Shown piece after piece: positions 38,774 to 46,928 of a DNA stretch of 64,000 nucleotides (positions are counted from its first letter, which is position 1; each line of letters begins with the position of its first letter). This DNA comes from Nocardioides yefusunii (GTDB lineage: Bacteria; Actinomycetota; Actinomycetes; Propionibacteriales; Nocardioidaceae): contig NZ_CP034929.1 of assembly GCF_004014875.1 (NCBI RefSeq), forward strand, positions 2,232,001-2,296,000, in the 5' to 3' direction. The notes beneath the pieces were generated by a model. The model made no database searches and had not been told where the DNA came from. It saw nothing but the letters and a program-made list of their open reading frames with translations. A program made the translations under genes and the position numbers.

Positions 38774-38982
38774 GGAGAGTGTGGGCCCTTTCTGTTCGCG
38801 GAGCACCCGCGGGAAACCTGTCCTGTGTCTGGGACGTGGCCGGTCTTCGATCGAGGCCCGCAGCAGGACCGTGCGGTCCGCCTGAAGGCCACTACCGAGG
38901 ACCGAGCCTGATCGCGGGGTGCTCCTTGTGTGGTGTCTTCGTGTTCAGTTGTGATGGCCCGCTCGTGGCGGACACATTTCTG

Positions 38983-38988
38983 ATCCTA
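38983..38988 (-). promoter_or_regulatory. Candidate -10 box of a pnp promoter with long leader
   Basis: TAGGAT on the minus strand. Transcription would start near 38976, giving a leader of about 200 bases before the pnp GTG at 38773. No convincing -35. Confidence 0.4.
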
Positions 38989-39004
38989 GCCAGAAATGCG
39001 GCAA

Positions 39005-39033
39005 AGGGCCCGCTCCACGCGGGAGCGGACCCT
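39005..39033 (-). terminator. Terminator or attenuator between rpsO and pnp
   Basis: A 12-bp stem with one mismatch (39005-39016 and 39022-39033) eleven bases past the rpsO stop. Confidence 0.6.
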
Positions 39034-39043
39034 CAGCACTTCG

Positions 39044-39319
39044 TCAGCGGCGCAGGCCGAGACGCTCGACGATCGAGCGGTAACGCGCGATCTCGACCTT
39101 CTGCAGGTAGTTCAGGAGGCGGCGACGCTGGCCGACCAGGAGCAGCAGACCACGACGCGAGTGGTGGTCGTGCTTGTGCTGCTTGAGGTGCTCGGTCAGG
39201 TGGGAGATGCGGTGCGAGAGCAGCGCGATCTGAACCTCGGGCGAGCCAGTGTCACCCTCGGTGATGGCGTACTCGGCCATGATCTTCTTCTTGGTCTCCG
39301 CGTCAGTACCGATGGACAT
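39044..39319 (-). CDS. rpsO: 30S ribosomal protein S15
   Basis: 91 residues, normal size. [36 protein letters not shown] is the rRNA-binding helical core, and [22 protein letters not shown] the C-terminal helix. Binds 16S rRNA helices 20-22. ATG with AAGGGAG seven bases upstream. Confidence 0.98.
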   Translation of the reverse strand: MSIGTDAETKKKIMAEYAITEGDTGSPEVQIALLSHRISHLTEHLKQHKHDHHSRRGLLLLVGQRRRLLNYLQKVEIARYRSIVERLGLRR

Positions 39320-39402
39320 GCGGGGCTCCCTTCAATTCGTTGCGCGGCGCGCCGGGGCCTGTTCACCCGGGCACTCTGGTTCCGCGGCCGTTGGACGGCG
39401 AC

Positions 39403-39421
39403 GTTGCCCGCCACGGGCAAC
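39403..39421 (-). promoter_or_regulatory. Hairpin in the rpsO 5' leader
   Basis: A perfect 8-bp stem (GTTGCCCG/CGGGCAAC) with a three-base loop at the very start of the expected rpsO transcript, about 84 bases before the start codon. S15 is known to repress its own mRNA through leader structures in several phyla; whether this one does is inference. Confidence 0.4.
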
Positions 39422-39427
39422 CGGACA

Positions 39428-39458
39428 AGACTAACAGCGACGCCGGCAGCGTCCCCAA
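39428..39458 (-). promoter_or_regulatory. Promoter of rpsO
   Basis: Minus strand -35 TTGGGG, 19-base spacer, -10 TAGTCT (39428-39433), giving a start near 39421 and a leader of about 100 bases. Confidence 0.5.
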
Positions 39459-39488
39459 TCGCGAAGGACCCGGCCCGCCACCCGGCCC

Positions 39489-41204
39489 TCAGGCACCCAG
39501 CAGGGCATGCACGGCTTCGCGCGCACGACGCGGGCTGGTGGCCGCGAGGGCGACCGCGGCGGCCTCGCGGCACTGGGCCTCGGTCACCTCGGCCAACCGT
39601 GCCCCGACGGCTCGCACGGCCGAGGCGGCCATCGACAGCGACGTGATGCCCATGCCGACCAGGACGACGGCCAGCAGCGGGTCGGCGGCAGCCTCACCAC
39701 AGACTCCGACCGGCTTTCCGGCGCGTCGACCGGCAGCCGCGGTCATCTGGATCAGGGTCAGCACGGCAGGCTGCCACGGGTCGGTGAGGTGAGCGAGGTC
39801 GGAAGCCATGCGGTCGGCCGCCATCGTGTACTGGGTGAGGTCGTTGGTGCCGATGGAGAGGAAGTCGACCACCTCCAGCATCCGGTCGGCGAGCAGCGCG
39901 GCCGAGGGGACCTCGATCATGACGCCGGGCTTCAGTCCACGCTCACGGACCTCGGCGGCGAACTCGCGGGCCTCGGTGACGGTGGCGACCATCGGCGCCA
40001 TCACCCAGGCGTCGGCGCCGGTGCGCTGCGCCGCGGCGGCGATGCCGTCGAGCTGACGCTCCATCAGCCCACGGTTCTCATACGCCAGGCGCAGGCCGCG
40101 CACACCCAGGGCGGGGTTCTCCTCGCCCTCGTGAGTGGCGAACGCGACCGGCTTGTCGGAGCCGGCGTCGAGGGTGCGCACCACGACGTGCTGGTCGGCT
40201 CGCTCGGCGGTGGCGAAGACCTCGAGCACCTCGGCGTAGATGTCGGCCTGCTCCTCGGCCGACGGCTCGACGGCGCGGTCGAGGAAGCAGAGCTCGGTGC
40301 GGAAGAGGCCGACGCCCTCGACCGGCGCGGCGATGGCGTCGCGGGCCGAAGCGCCGTCGGCGACGTTGGCCATGAGCTTGACCGGAACACCGTCGGCGGT
40401 GGCGGCGGGGCCTTCCCATGCCTCGATCCGGGCGATCCGGTCAGCATCAGCGGCGATGCGGGCGCGGGCCGCGTCGACGTCGACGTCCAGCTCGACCAGA
40501 CCGGTGGAACCGTCCACGAGGACGTCGGCGCCGACGACGAGCGCCAAGGCACCCTTGGTGCCGACCACGCAGGGGATCCCGAGCTGGCGAGCAATGATCG
40601 CGGTGTGGCTGGTGGGCCCGCCCTTCTCGGTGACCAGGGCGAGCACGCGTGCCGGGTCGAGACCTGCGGTGTCGCTGGGGGCGAGGTCCTCGGCGACCAG
40701 CACCGACGGGACGGCCGGCAGCGCCAGACCCGGCTCGGGCTCGCCGACGAGGTGGGCGACCACGCGACGCTGGATGTCGCGCAGGTCGGTGGCGCGCTCG
40801 GCCATCAGGCCGCCCATCGACTCGAAGAGGGTCACGAAACCTTCGACCGCCTCGGCGATCGCGTCGAGCAGCGAGGCGCCGTTGCCGAGCGCCTTGGCCA
40901 CGGCGCCACGCAGGCCCCGGTCCTTGGCAAGCCCGGCCGTGGCGGTGAGCACCGCGCTGGCCTGGCCCTGGACATCGGCCGCGCGACGGGTGAAGGCGTC
41001 GGAGACCGCAGTGACGGAAACGTCGAACGCCGCGAGGGCGGCCTCGGCGTCGGCGTGACCACCGTCGCCGTAGGCAGCGACAGCTGCGGCGGAGACGTCG
41101 GTGCGCACCTGCACGACGGGACCGACAGCGAGGCCGGGGACGACGGGAGTGCCACGGAGGTGGTGGGGCGTGCCGGCAACGGCCGGGGTCGTGGTGGTGC
41201 TCAT
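39489..41204 (-). CDS. ptsI: PTS Enzyme I (phosphoenolpyruvate-protein phosphotransferase)
   Basis: 571 residues. GGPTSHTAIIARQLGIP near residue 195-211 holds the phosphohistidine, FRTELCFLDR near 290 and the C-terminal PEP-binding barrel (IEVPSAALLAD, FLSIGTNDLTQY, PVGVCGEAAADP) are all present. Takes phosphate from PEP and passes it to HPr. ATG at 41204 with -10 TAACGT six bases upstream (leaderless). Divergent from fruR-fruK-fruA-ptsH. Confidence 0.96.
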   Translation of the reverse strand: MSTTTTPAVAGTPHHLRGTPVVPGLAVGPVVQVRTDVSAAAVAAYGDGGHADAEAALAAFDVSVTAVSDAFTRRAADVQGQASAVLTATAGLAKDRGLRGAVAKALGNGASLLDAIAEAVEGFVTLFESMGGLMAERATDLRDIQRRVVAHLVGEPEPGLALPAVPSVLVAEDLAPSDTAGLDPARVLALVTEKGGPTSHTAIIARQLGIPCVVGTKGALALVVGADVLVDGSTGLVELDVDVDAARARIAADADRIARIEAWEGPAATADGVPVKLMANVADGASARDAIAAPVEGVGLFRTELCFLDRAVEPSAEEQADIYAEVLEVFATAERADQHVVVRTLDAGSDKPVAFATHEGEENPALGVRGLRLAYENRGLMERQLDGIAAAAQRTGADAWVMAPMVATVTEAREFAAEVRERGLKPGVMIEVPSAALLADRMLEVVDFLSIGTNDLTQYTMAADRMASDLAHLTDPWQPAVLTLIQMTAAAGRRAGKPVGVCGEAAADPLLAVVLVGMGITSLSMAASAVRAVGARLAEVTEAQCREAAAVALAATSPRRAREAVHALLGA

Positions 41205-41210
41205 GTCGTC

Positions 41211-41239
41211 ACGTTATCGACTGAAACCTTGACAAGCAA
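41211..41239 (-). promoter_or_regulatory. Leaderless promoter of ptsI
   Basis: Minus strand -35 TTGCTT (41234-41239), 17-base spacer, -10 TAACGT (41211-41216), six bases to the ATG. It overlaps the -35 of the divergent fruR promoter. Confidence 0.6.
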
Positions 41240-41257
41240 CACAATCGGGCGTAAACC
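41229..41257 (+). promoter_or_regulatory. Promoter of the fruR-fruK-fruA-ptsH unit
   Basis: -35 TTGACA (41229-41234), 17-base spacer, -10 TAAACC (41252-41257), leader of about 80 bases to the fruR GTG. An AGATG-N6-CATCT inverted repeat follows at 41269-41284, placed where a repressor could act. Confidence 0.55.
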
Positions 41258-41343
41258 AACAGGTACAAAGATGAACGGGCATCTGTCGGATCCCGTTCCG
41301 ATCCCCCCCATGATCAGTCTCGGGACCCAGGAAGGACGCCGAC

Positions 41344-42111
41344 GTGTACGCCGAGGAACGCCAACAGGCCATGGCCCAGCTCATCAACGCCGAACGACGG
41401 GTCTCCGTCGCCCGGCTGGCCGAGGACTTCTCCGTGACCACCGAGACGGTGCGTCGTGACCTCTCCGCTCTCGAGCGCCGCGGCCTCGTCCGCCGCGTGC
41501 ACGGTGGCGCAGTCCCGGTCGACGCGCTGGCCCCCACCGAGTCCGGACTCAACGAGCGCGACCAGCACAACACCGACGCCAAGGAAGGCCTCGCCGCCGC
41601 GGCGATCGCCCTGCTCCCGGCCCCCGGCTCAACGATCCTGCTCGACGCGGGCTCCACCACCGCCCGGCTGGTCGCCGCCCTCCCCCACGACCACCAGCTC
41701 ACCGTCGTGACCCACTCGGTCCCACTCGCCGCGCGCCTGGCCGGCAACCCCAACATCGAGCTGGTCCTGCTGCCCGGGCGTGTGCGCCCCACCACCCAGG
41801 CAGCCGTCGGCGCCGACACCGTCGCCGCCCTCGCCGAGATCCGAGTCGACATGTCGTTCGTGGGCGCGAACGGCCTCAGCGTCGAGTTCGGACTCAGCAC
41901 CCCCGACAGGGACGAGGCCGCCACCAAGCGTGCTCTCGTCGCAGCAGGGCGACGAACCGTCGCCCTCGTCGACTCCAGCAAGCTCGGGCTCGAGTCGACC
42001 CACCGCTTCGCCCGCCTCTCCGACGTCGACGTCCTGGTCACCGATGCAGGCATCGACGCCGTCGAGCGCAGCGAACTCGAGCGTCACGGCCTGGAGGTGG
42101 TCGTCGCATGA
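41344..42111 (+). CDS. fruR: DeoR/GlpR-family repressor of the fructose PTS
   Basis: 255 residues. The N-terminal helix-turn-helix (RRVSVARLAEDFSVTTETVRRDLSALERRGLVRRVHGGA, about 18-56) is the DeoR signature, followed by the sugar-phosphate sensing domain with LLDAGSTTARL near 99 and SFVGANGLS near 173. Likely responds to fructose 1-phosphate and controls its own operon and ptsI. GTG start with AGGAAGG upstream. Overlaps fruK by ATGA. Confidence 0.9.
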   Translation: MYAEERQQAMAQLINAERRVSVARLAEDFSVTTETVRRDLSALERRGLVRRVHGGAVPVDALAPTESGLNERDQHNTDAKEGLAAAAIALLPAPGSTILLDAGSTTARLVAALPHDHQLTVVTHSVPLAARLAGNPNIELVLLPGRVRPTTQAAVGADTVAALAEIRVDMSFVGANGLSVEFGLSTPDRDEAATKRALVAAGRRTVALVDSSKLGLESTHRFARLSDVDVLVTDAGIDAVERSELERHGLEVVVA

Positions 42112-43064
42112 TCCTCACCCTGACCCCGAATCCCAGCGTGGACCGCACTGTCTCGCTCACCACCGCCCTGCAGCGCGGCGAGGTCCAGAAGATCTCCACC
42201 GTGCTCGACCAGCCCGGAGGCAAGGGCGTCAACATCTCTCGCGCCGCAGTGGCTGCCGAGGTCCCCACCGTCGCCGTCCTCCCGGCCCGTGACGACGACG
42301 AGTTCGTCACCTCCCTGCGCGATGGTGGCGTCACCGTCGTGACCTCGACCCCCGCCGGCGCGATCCGGATGAACATCACCGTCACCGAGCCCGACGGCAC
42401 CACCACCAAGCTCAACGCCCCCGGCGCGACCCTGAGCCCGACCGACGTCGAGGCGCTGGCCGCCACCGTCGTCGAGCAGGCAGCCGGCGCCACCTGGGTG
42501 GTCCTGGCCGGTTCCCTGCCTCCCGGCGCGCCGGCCACGTTCTACGCCGACCTGTGCCGCGCGCTGCGCGACACCGGGGCCCGCGTCGCCGTCGACACCT
42601 CCGGCGCGCCGCTGGCCGCGCTCGTCGCCGACCTCGCCGACGCCCAGCCGGACCTGATGAAGCCCAACGGCGAAGAGCTGGCCTCCCTGACCGGTGACGA
42701 CGCCGACGCCCTCGAGGCTGACCCCGTCGCCGCCGCCCGCGCCGCCCGTGTCCTCGTGGACCGGGGCGCCCGTGCCGTGCTCGCCTCCCTCGGCGGCAAC
42801 GGCGCCGTGCTGGTCAACGCCGACGGCGCCTGGCACGCCTCTCCCCCGCCCACCACGGTCGTCTCGACCGTCGGCGCCGGGGACTCTTCCCTCTTCGGTC
42901 ACCTGTTGGCCGACCTGCGTGGTCTGGACGCCCCCGGGCGCCTGACCATGTCAGTCGCCTACGGCAGTGCTGCTGCAGCCCTGCCCGGCACCACGGTTCC
43001 CACCCCCACCCAGGTCCGCCCGGACCTGGTCTCCGTTTCAGCCCTCGGAGGTTGGCATGCATGA
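42108..43064 (+). CDS. fruK: 1-Phosphofructokinase
   Basis: 318 residues of the PfkB family. TLTPNPSVDRTVSL at the start, GGKGVNISRA near 38-47 (sugar phosphate binding) and STVGAGDSSLFGHL near 254-267 with the catalytic Asp. Phosphorylates fructose 1-phosphate made by FruA to fructose 1,6-bisphosphate. Overlaps fruR at its start and fruA by eight bases at its end. Confidence 0.96.
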   Translation: MILTLTPNPSVDRTVSLTTALQRGEVQKISTVLDQPGGKGVNISRAAVAAEVPTVAVLPARDDDEFVTSLRDGGVTVVTSTPAGAIRMNITVTEPDGTTTKLNAPGATLSPTDVEALAATVVEQAAGATWVVLAGSLPPGAPATFYADLCRALRDTGARVAVDTSGAPLAALVADLADAQPDLMKPNGEELASLTGDDADALEADPVAAARAARVLVDRGARAVLASLGGNGAVLVNADGAWHASPPPTTVVSTVGAGDSSLFGHLLADLRGLDAPGRLTMSVAYGSAAAALPGTTVPTPTQVRPDLVSVSALGGWHA

Positions 43065-45123
43065 CCTGATCACGCCGGACCTGGTCCGGCTCGACGCCCA
43101 GTGGGGCGCCGACAAGCACGACGTGATCCGGGGCCTCGCAGCCCTGGTCGCCGACGCTGGTCGCGCCTCCGATCTCGAGCAGATCATCGCTGACGCGTTC
43201 GCCCGCGAGGCGACTTCGGCAACCGGTCTCCCCGGTGGGTTCGCGATCCCCCACTGCCGCACCGCCGGCGTGGAGACCCCCACTCTCGCGTTCGCGCGAC
43301 TGGCCCCGGCCGTCGAGTTCGGTGCCAAGGACGGCGCTGCCGACCTCGCGTTCCTCATCCTGGCCCCGGCCGACGGTGACTCGACGCACCTGCAGCTGCT
43401 CAGCAAGCTGGCCCGTTCGCTGGTCAAGCCCGAGTTCACCGCTGCGCTGCGCAACGCCGCTGACGTCGAGAGCGTCGTCACGCTGGTCAACGAGGCCATC
43501 GGCGAGACCCCGGCCGCTGCCGCTGCTCCCGCCGCTGCCGCCACTGCCACTGCCGCACCGGTCGAGGCCCCCGCCGAGGTGCAGAAGGCCTCCCTGGTCG
43601 CCGTGACCTCCTGCCCCACCGGCATCGCGCACACCTACATGGCCGCCGAGGCCCTGCAGGCCGCTGCCGAGCGCGCTGGCGTCGAGCTGGCCGTCGAGAC
43701 CCAGGGTTCGGCGGGTTCCACCCCGATCCCGGCCGGTGTCATCGCAGGAGCCGGCGCGGTCATCTTCGCCACCGACGTCGGCGTGAAGGACAAGGCCCGC
43801 TTCGCCGGCAAGCCGGTCCTGAACTCGGGCGTGAAGCGTCCGATCGACGAGGCCGACGCGATGATCGCCGAGGCGCTCAAGATCGCTGCCGACCCGAACG
43901 CCTCCCGTGTCGAGGGCTCGGCCGACGCCGCTGCCGCCGACACCACCGGAGCCAAGGAGTCCTGGGGTGGCCGCACCCGCCGCGTCCTCATGACCGGTGT
44001 CTCCTACATGATCCCGTTCACCGCGGCCGGCGGTCTGCTGATCGCCCTGTCGTTCCTGCTCGGCGGGTACGACATCACCAACGCCTACGGTGAGATCGCG
44101 GTCAACAACACCCTCTTCGACCTGCCCGACGTCCAGGCCCTCGGTCTGGAGCACGTGCTCTTCGACTCCGGCCTGCTGGCCTACATCGGCGCGCTCTTCT
44201 TCATCATCGGCAAGACCGCGTTCATGTTCTTCATCCCGGCGTTGGGCGGCTACATCGCCTACGCCATCGCGGACCGTCCGGGCATCGCCCCCGGTTTCGT
44301 CATGGGTGGTCTGGCCTCCAACATCTTCGGTGTGGCCTCCGCCGACGGCATCGGCGCTCCCGCGACCGGCTTCCTCGGCGCCATCGTCGGTGGTGTCCTC
44401 GCCGGTGTGATCGCGCACTGGATTGCCGGCTGGAAGGTCCCGACCTGGGCTCGCGGCCTGATGCCCGTCCTGGTGATCCCGCTCTTCACCTCGATCATCG
44501 CCGGTTTCGTGATGTTCGTCGTGCTGGGCAAGCCGATCTCGTGGGTGATGGACCAGCTCAACGACGGCCTGAACTCTCTCAACGGCTCCTCGGCGATCAT
44601 CCTGGGCATCGTCCTGGGCCTGATGATGGCCTTCGACATGGGTGGCCCGCTCAACAAGGTCGCCTACTCGTTCGCCGCTGCCGGTGTCGGCGCCGCCTCG
44701 CTGGCCTCCGACGCTCCCGAGCTGAAGATCATGGCGGCGGTCATGCTCGCCGGCATGGTGCCCCCGATCGCCCTGGCCCTGGCCACCGTCGTCCGCCCGA
44801 AGCTCTTCACCGAGGCCGAGCGCGAGAACGGCAAGGCCGGCTGGCTGCTCGGCGCCTCCTTCATCACCGAGGGCGCCATCCCGTTCGCCGCTGCCGACCC
44901 GCTGCGCGTCATCCCCTCGATCATGGTCGGTTCGGCCGTGACCGGTGCCGTCTCGATGGCGATGGACGTCGGCGTCCGCGCCCCGCACGGAGGCATCTTC
45001 GTCCTCTTCGCGGTCGAGAACGTCCTGGGCTTCATCGTCGCCCTGGTCGCCGGTGTGATCGTGGCTGCCGCCATGGTCACCGCGCTCAAGAGCGCCGGCT
45101 CCAAGAAGGCCGTCGAGGCCTGA
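43057..45123 (+). CDS. fruA: PTS fructose-specific transporter, fused EIIA-EIIB-EIIC
   Basis: 688 residues. EIIA (about 1-150) with phospho-His66 in AIPHCRT, an Ala/Pro-rich linker, EIIB (about 178-280) with phospho-Cys186 in TSCPTGIAHTYMAAEAL, and a membrane EIIC (about 310-685) with some nine hydrophobic segments. Imports and phosphorylates fructose to fructose 1-phosphate. ATG at 43057 with GGAGG six bases upstream. Confidence 0.96.
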   Translation: MHDLITPDLVRLDAQWGADKHDVIRGLAALVADAGRASDLEQIIADAFAREATSATGLPGGFAIPHCRTAGVETPTLAFARLAPAVEFGAKDGAADLAFLILAPADGDSTHLQLLSKLARSLVKPEFTAALRNAADVESVVTLVNEAIGETPAAAAAPAAAATATAAPVEAPAEVQKASLVAVTSCPTGIAHTYMAAEALQAAAERAGVELAVETQGSAGSTPIPAGVIAGAGAVIFATDVGVKDKARFAGKPVLNSGVKRPIDEADAMIAEALKIAADPNASRVEGSADAAAADTTGAKESWGGRTRRVLMTGVSYMIPFTAAGGLLIALSFLLGGYDITNAYGEIAVNNTLFDLPDVQALGLEHVLFDSGLLAYIGALFFIIGKTAFMFFIPALGGYIAYAIADRPGIAPGFVMGGLASNIFGVASADGIGAPATGFLGAIVGGVLAGVIAHWIAGWKVPTWARGLMPVLVIPLFTSIIAGFVMFVVLGKPISWVMDQLNDGLNSLNGSSAIILGIVLGLMMAFDMGGPLNKVAYSFAAAGVGAASLASDAPELKIMAAVMLAGMVPPIALALATVVRPKLFTEAERENGKAGWLLGASFITEGAIPFAAADPLRVIPSIMVGSAVTGAVSMAMDVGVRAPHGGIFVLFAVENVLGFIVALVAGVIVAAAMVTALKSAGSKKAVEA

Positions 45124-45157
45124 TCCTCGAACTCGTCGCGGTTCGCGCCGGGTCCGT

Positions 45158-45163
45158 AGGCTG
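45158..45163 (+). promoter_or_regulatory. Possible -10 box upstream of ptsH
   Basis: TAGGCT in the 116-base gap between fruA and ptsH, about 77 bases before the ptsH start; might give HPr extra transcription. Weak. Confidence 0.25.
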
Positions 45164-45239
45164 ACAGCCTCGGGCCCGGCACCCCACGGGGCTCGCCCCG
45201 GCCCATCCGTCCACCAGTACCTGCACAGGAGCCCCCTGC

Positions 45240-45482
45240 ATGATCACCAAGAACGCCACCGTCGGTTCGACCGTCGGCCTGCACGCCCGTCCCGCCGCCG
45301 TCATCGCCGAGGCCGCCGAGGCCCTGGGCTCCGACGTCACCGTCAACGGTGTCGACGCAGCCTCCTCGCTGATGCTGATGACGCTGGGCGCCCAGCACGG
45401 CGACGTGCTCGAGATCGCCGGCTCCGACGAGGCAGCGGTCGCGAAGATCGTCGAGCTCGTCGAGTTCAACCACGACGCCTGA
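45240..45482 (+). CDS. ptsH: Phosphocarrier protein HPr
   Basis: 80 residues. The phosphohistidine His15 is in GLHARPAA, and the helix-2 region AASSLMLMTLGA follows. Relays phosphate from EI to FruA. ATG with AGGAG upstream. Completes the PTS with the divergent ptsI. Confidence 0.97.
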   Translation: MITKNATVGSTVGLHARPAAVIAEAAEALGSDVTVNGVDAASSLMLMTLGAQHGDVLEIAGSDEAAVAKIVELVEFNHDA

Positions 45483-45515
45483 GAGCAGGTGGCAGGGCCG
45501 CACCGGCCCAGCACG

Positions 45516-45556
45516 GCGTGAGCCCCCGGAACCGTGGAGGTTCCGGGGGCTCACGC
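45516..45556. terminator. Terminator between ptsH and the secreted-protein gene
   Basis: A perfect 18-bp stem (45516-45533 and 45539-45556) with a five-base loop, between convergent genes. Confidence 0.92.
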
Positions 45557-45582
45557 GTTCGTACGGCGGGTCGTGCAGGTGC

Positions 45583-46653
45583 TCACTGACCTCGCGGGGT
45601 CATCGAGAGCTCGAAGTGGCCCTCGGCGCCGACGCTGCCGGTGCTGATCAACACCGCGGCACCCGTGCCGCCGACCAGACCGCCGAAGATCGACGTCACG
45701 TGCTTGCCCAGCTGGTTCGTCGTGGCCGTCTCCTCACCGCAGCCGTTGCAGCCGTAGGGGTACGGACCGACCACCGGTCGACCGTAGGTGATCCCCACGC
45801 CGTTCCAGGGGCGGCATGGACCGTGAGGTCGCCGTACAGGACGTCTCCTGACTCGGCCAGGACCAACGTCTCGAGGCCGTCGGACCGCGCCGGCACCACG
45901 ATGCTGTCGCCGCTGACCACCATCGTCTCGTCGTGGACGGGAGTCGGCACGACGCGGAAGGACTTGCCTGCTGCTGCCGGTTCGGTGAACAGCAGGATCG
46001 AGGACGCCTTGTTCGTCGCCAGAACGCGTTGGGCATGACCGCCGCGCGGCAGGCTCTCGCCCCTGGTGCTCATGGCCGAGAGTCCGTGGGGCTCGACCTT
46101 CGACGTCCTGCCGCCGACCACGACCGTCTCTGCGTCGCCGGAGAGAGCGATCCGCGTTCCCGGTCCGACCTTGACGTCCACGGCGTACTGGTACCCGGTC
46201 CGCACCGGGACCGACACCTTCGTCGAGGTGCGTGCCGGACCGCTTCAGCGTCGCGTACCCGTCAGTGCCGGCGGCGATCGCGTTCCCCTTGGGGCCCAGC
46301 AGCGTGCGCTGGGCGAGAAGCTCCAGCCCACCGCCCTGCTTCGCGGGAAGGACCGCGGCGATGCGAACCTTGTCGCCCTTCTTGCCAGCAAAAGTGAGGG
46401 TGTACCTCTTCCCCCTGACCGTCGCGACGGCCTTCTTGCCATAGGCAGTCTTCAGGGTGACACGCTTCGCGGCCTTGGCCTGCGCCACCACCTGAGACTC
46501 CGAGTGGTCCGGCCCTGCGTGTGCCGCCGTCGGCGAGAGCACAGCAGCACCCACGGCGAGAGCCGCGACACTCACCGCAGCCAGCCGCAGAGCCCCGACC
46601 GGACGTGGCGGGCCCTGACGGTTCAGGCGCTGACGTCGAGTGTCGAAGGACAT
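45583..46653 (-). CDS. Secreted protein of unknown function, apparently with two compensating frameshifts
   Basis: The frame is open for 356 codons. Residues about 1-47 form a signal peptide ending AHAG, and up to about residue 139 the sequence looks natural; the last 75 residues (WNGVGITYGRPVVGPYPYGCNGCG onwards) also do. Residues about 140-280 are Arg/Gly-rich nonsense, whereas another minus-strand frame over the same bases (about 46236-45812) gives a natural sequence (VSVPVRTGYQYAVDVKVGPG). The intended protein seems to switch frame near 46226-46236 (one extra base) and back at the C run 45808-45811 (one missing). It is either a damaged gene or sequencing error. No known family recognised. 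Confidence 0.65.
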   Translation of the reverse strand: MSFDTRRQRLNRQGPPRPVGALRLAAVSVAALAVGAAVLSPTAAHAGPDHSESQVVAQAKAAKRVTLKTAYGKKAVATVRGKRYTLTFAGKKGDKVRIAAVLPAKQGGGLELLAQRTLLGPKGNAIAAGTDGYATLKRSGTHLDEGVGPGADRVPVRRGRQGRTGNADRSLRRRRDGRGRRQDVEGRAPRTLGHEHQGREPAARRSCPTRSGDEQGVLDPAVHRTGSSRQVLPRRADSRPRRDDGGQRRQHRGAGAVRRPRDVGPGRVRRRPVRRPHGPCRPWNGVGITYGRPVVGPYPYGCNGCGEETATTNQLGKHVTSIFGGLVGGTGAAVLISTGSVGAEGHFELSMTPRGQ

Positions 46654-46682
46654 GGATCCCCAGGATGTGGTGTGTGCCTGCC

Positions 46683-46708
46683 CGGCTCGTGCTCACGGCT
46701 CGTGCTCA
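46683..46708. repeat. 13-bp tandem repeat upstream of the secreted-protein gene
   Basis: Two perfect copies of CGGCTCGTGCTCA and a degraded third. The 275-base region 46654-46928 holds this repeat and the ribF terminator, and no gene that I can support. Confidence 0.85.
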
Positions 46709-46881
46709 CGGGTCGTGGACGCCGACTGGACCGCACGTGTGGGTGCACACGTTCCGCCCCGTCCACGAGCCCATGTCGAACGTGACCTGTCCACCCGGCC
46801 GCGTGCCACACCGGCGCACCAGCACTCTGTCGGTCCACACCACACTCCTGTTCGGACACCTGTTCGCATCCTCACGGAACG

Positions 46882-46922
46882 ACACAGGGGCCCACCAGCG
46901 TCGTGCCGGTGGACCCCTGTGT
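46882..46922 (-). terminator. Terminator after ribF
   Basis: A 15-bp stem with one mismatch (46882-46896 and 46908-46922), six bases past the ribF stop. Confidence 0.8.
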
Positions 46923-46928
46923 GAACGT

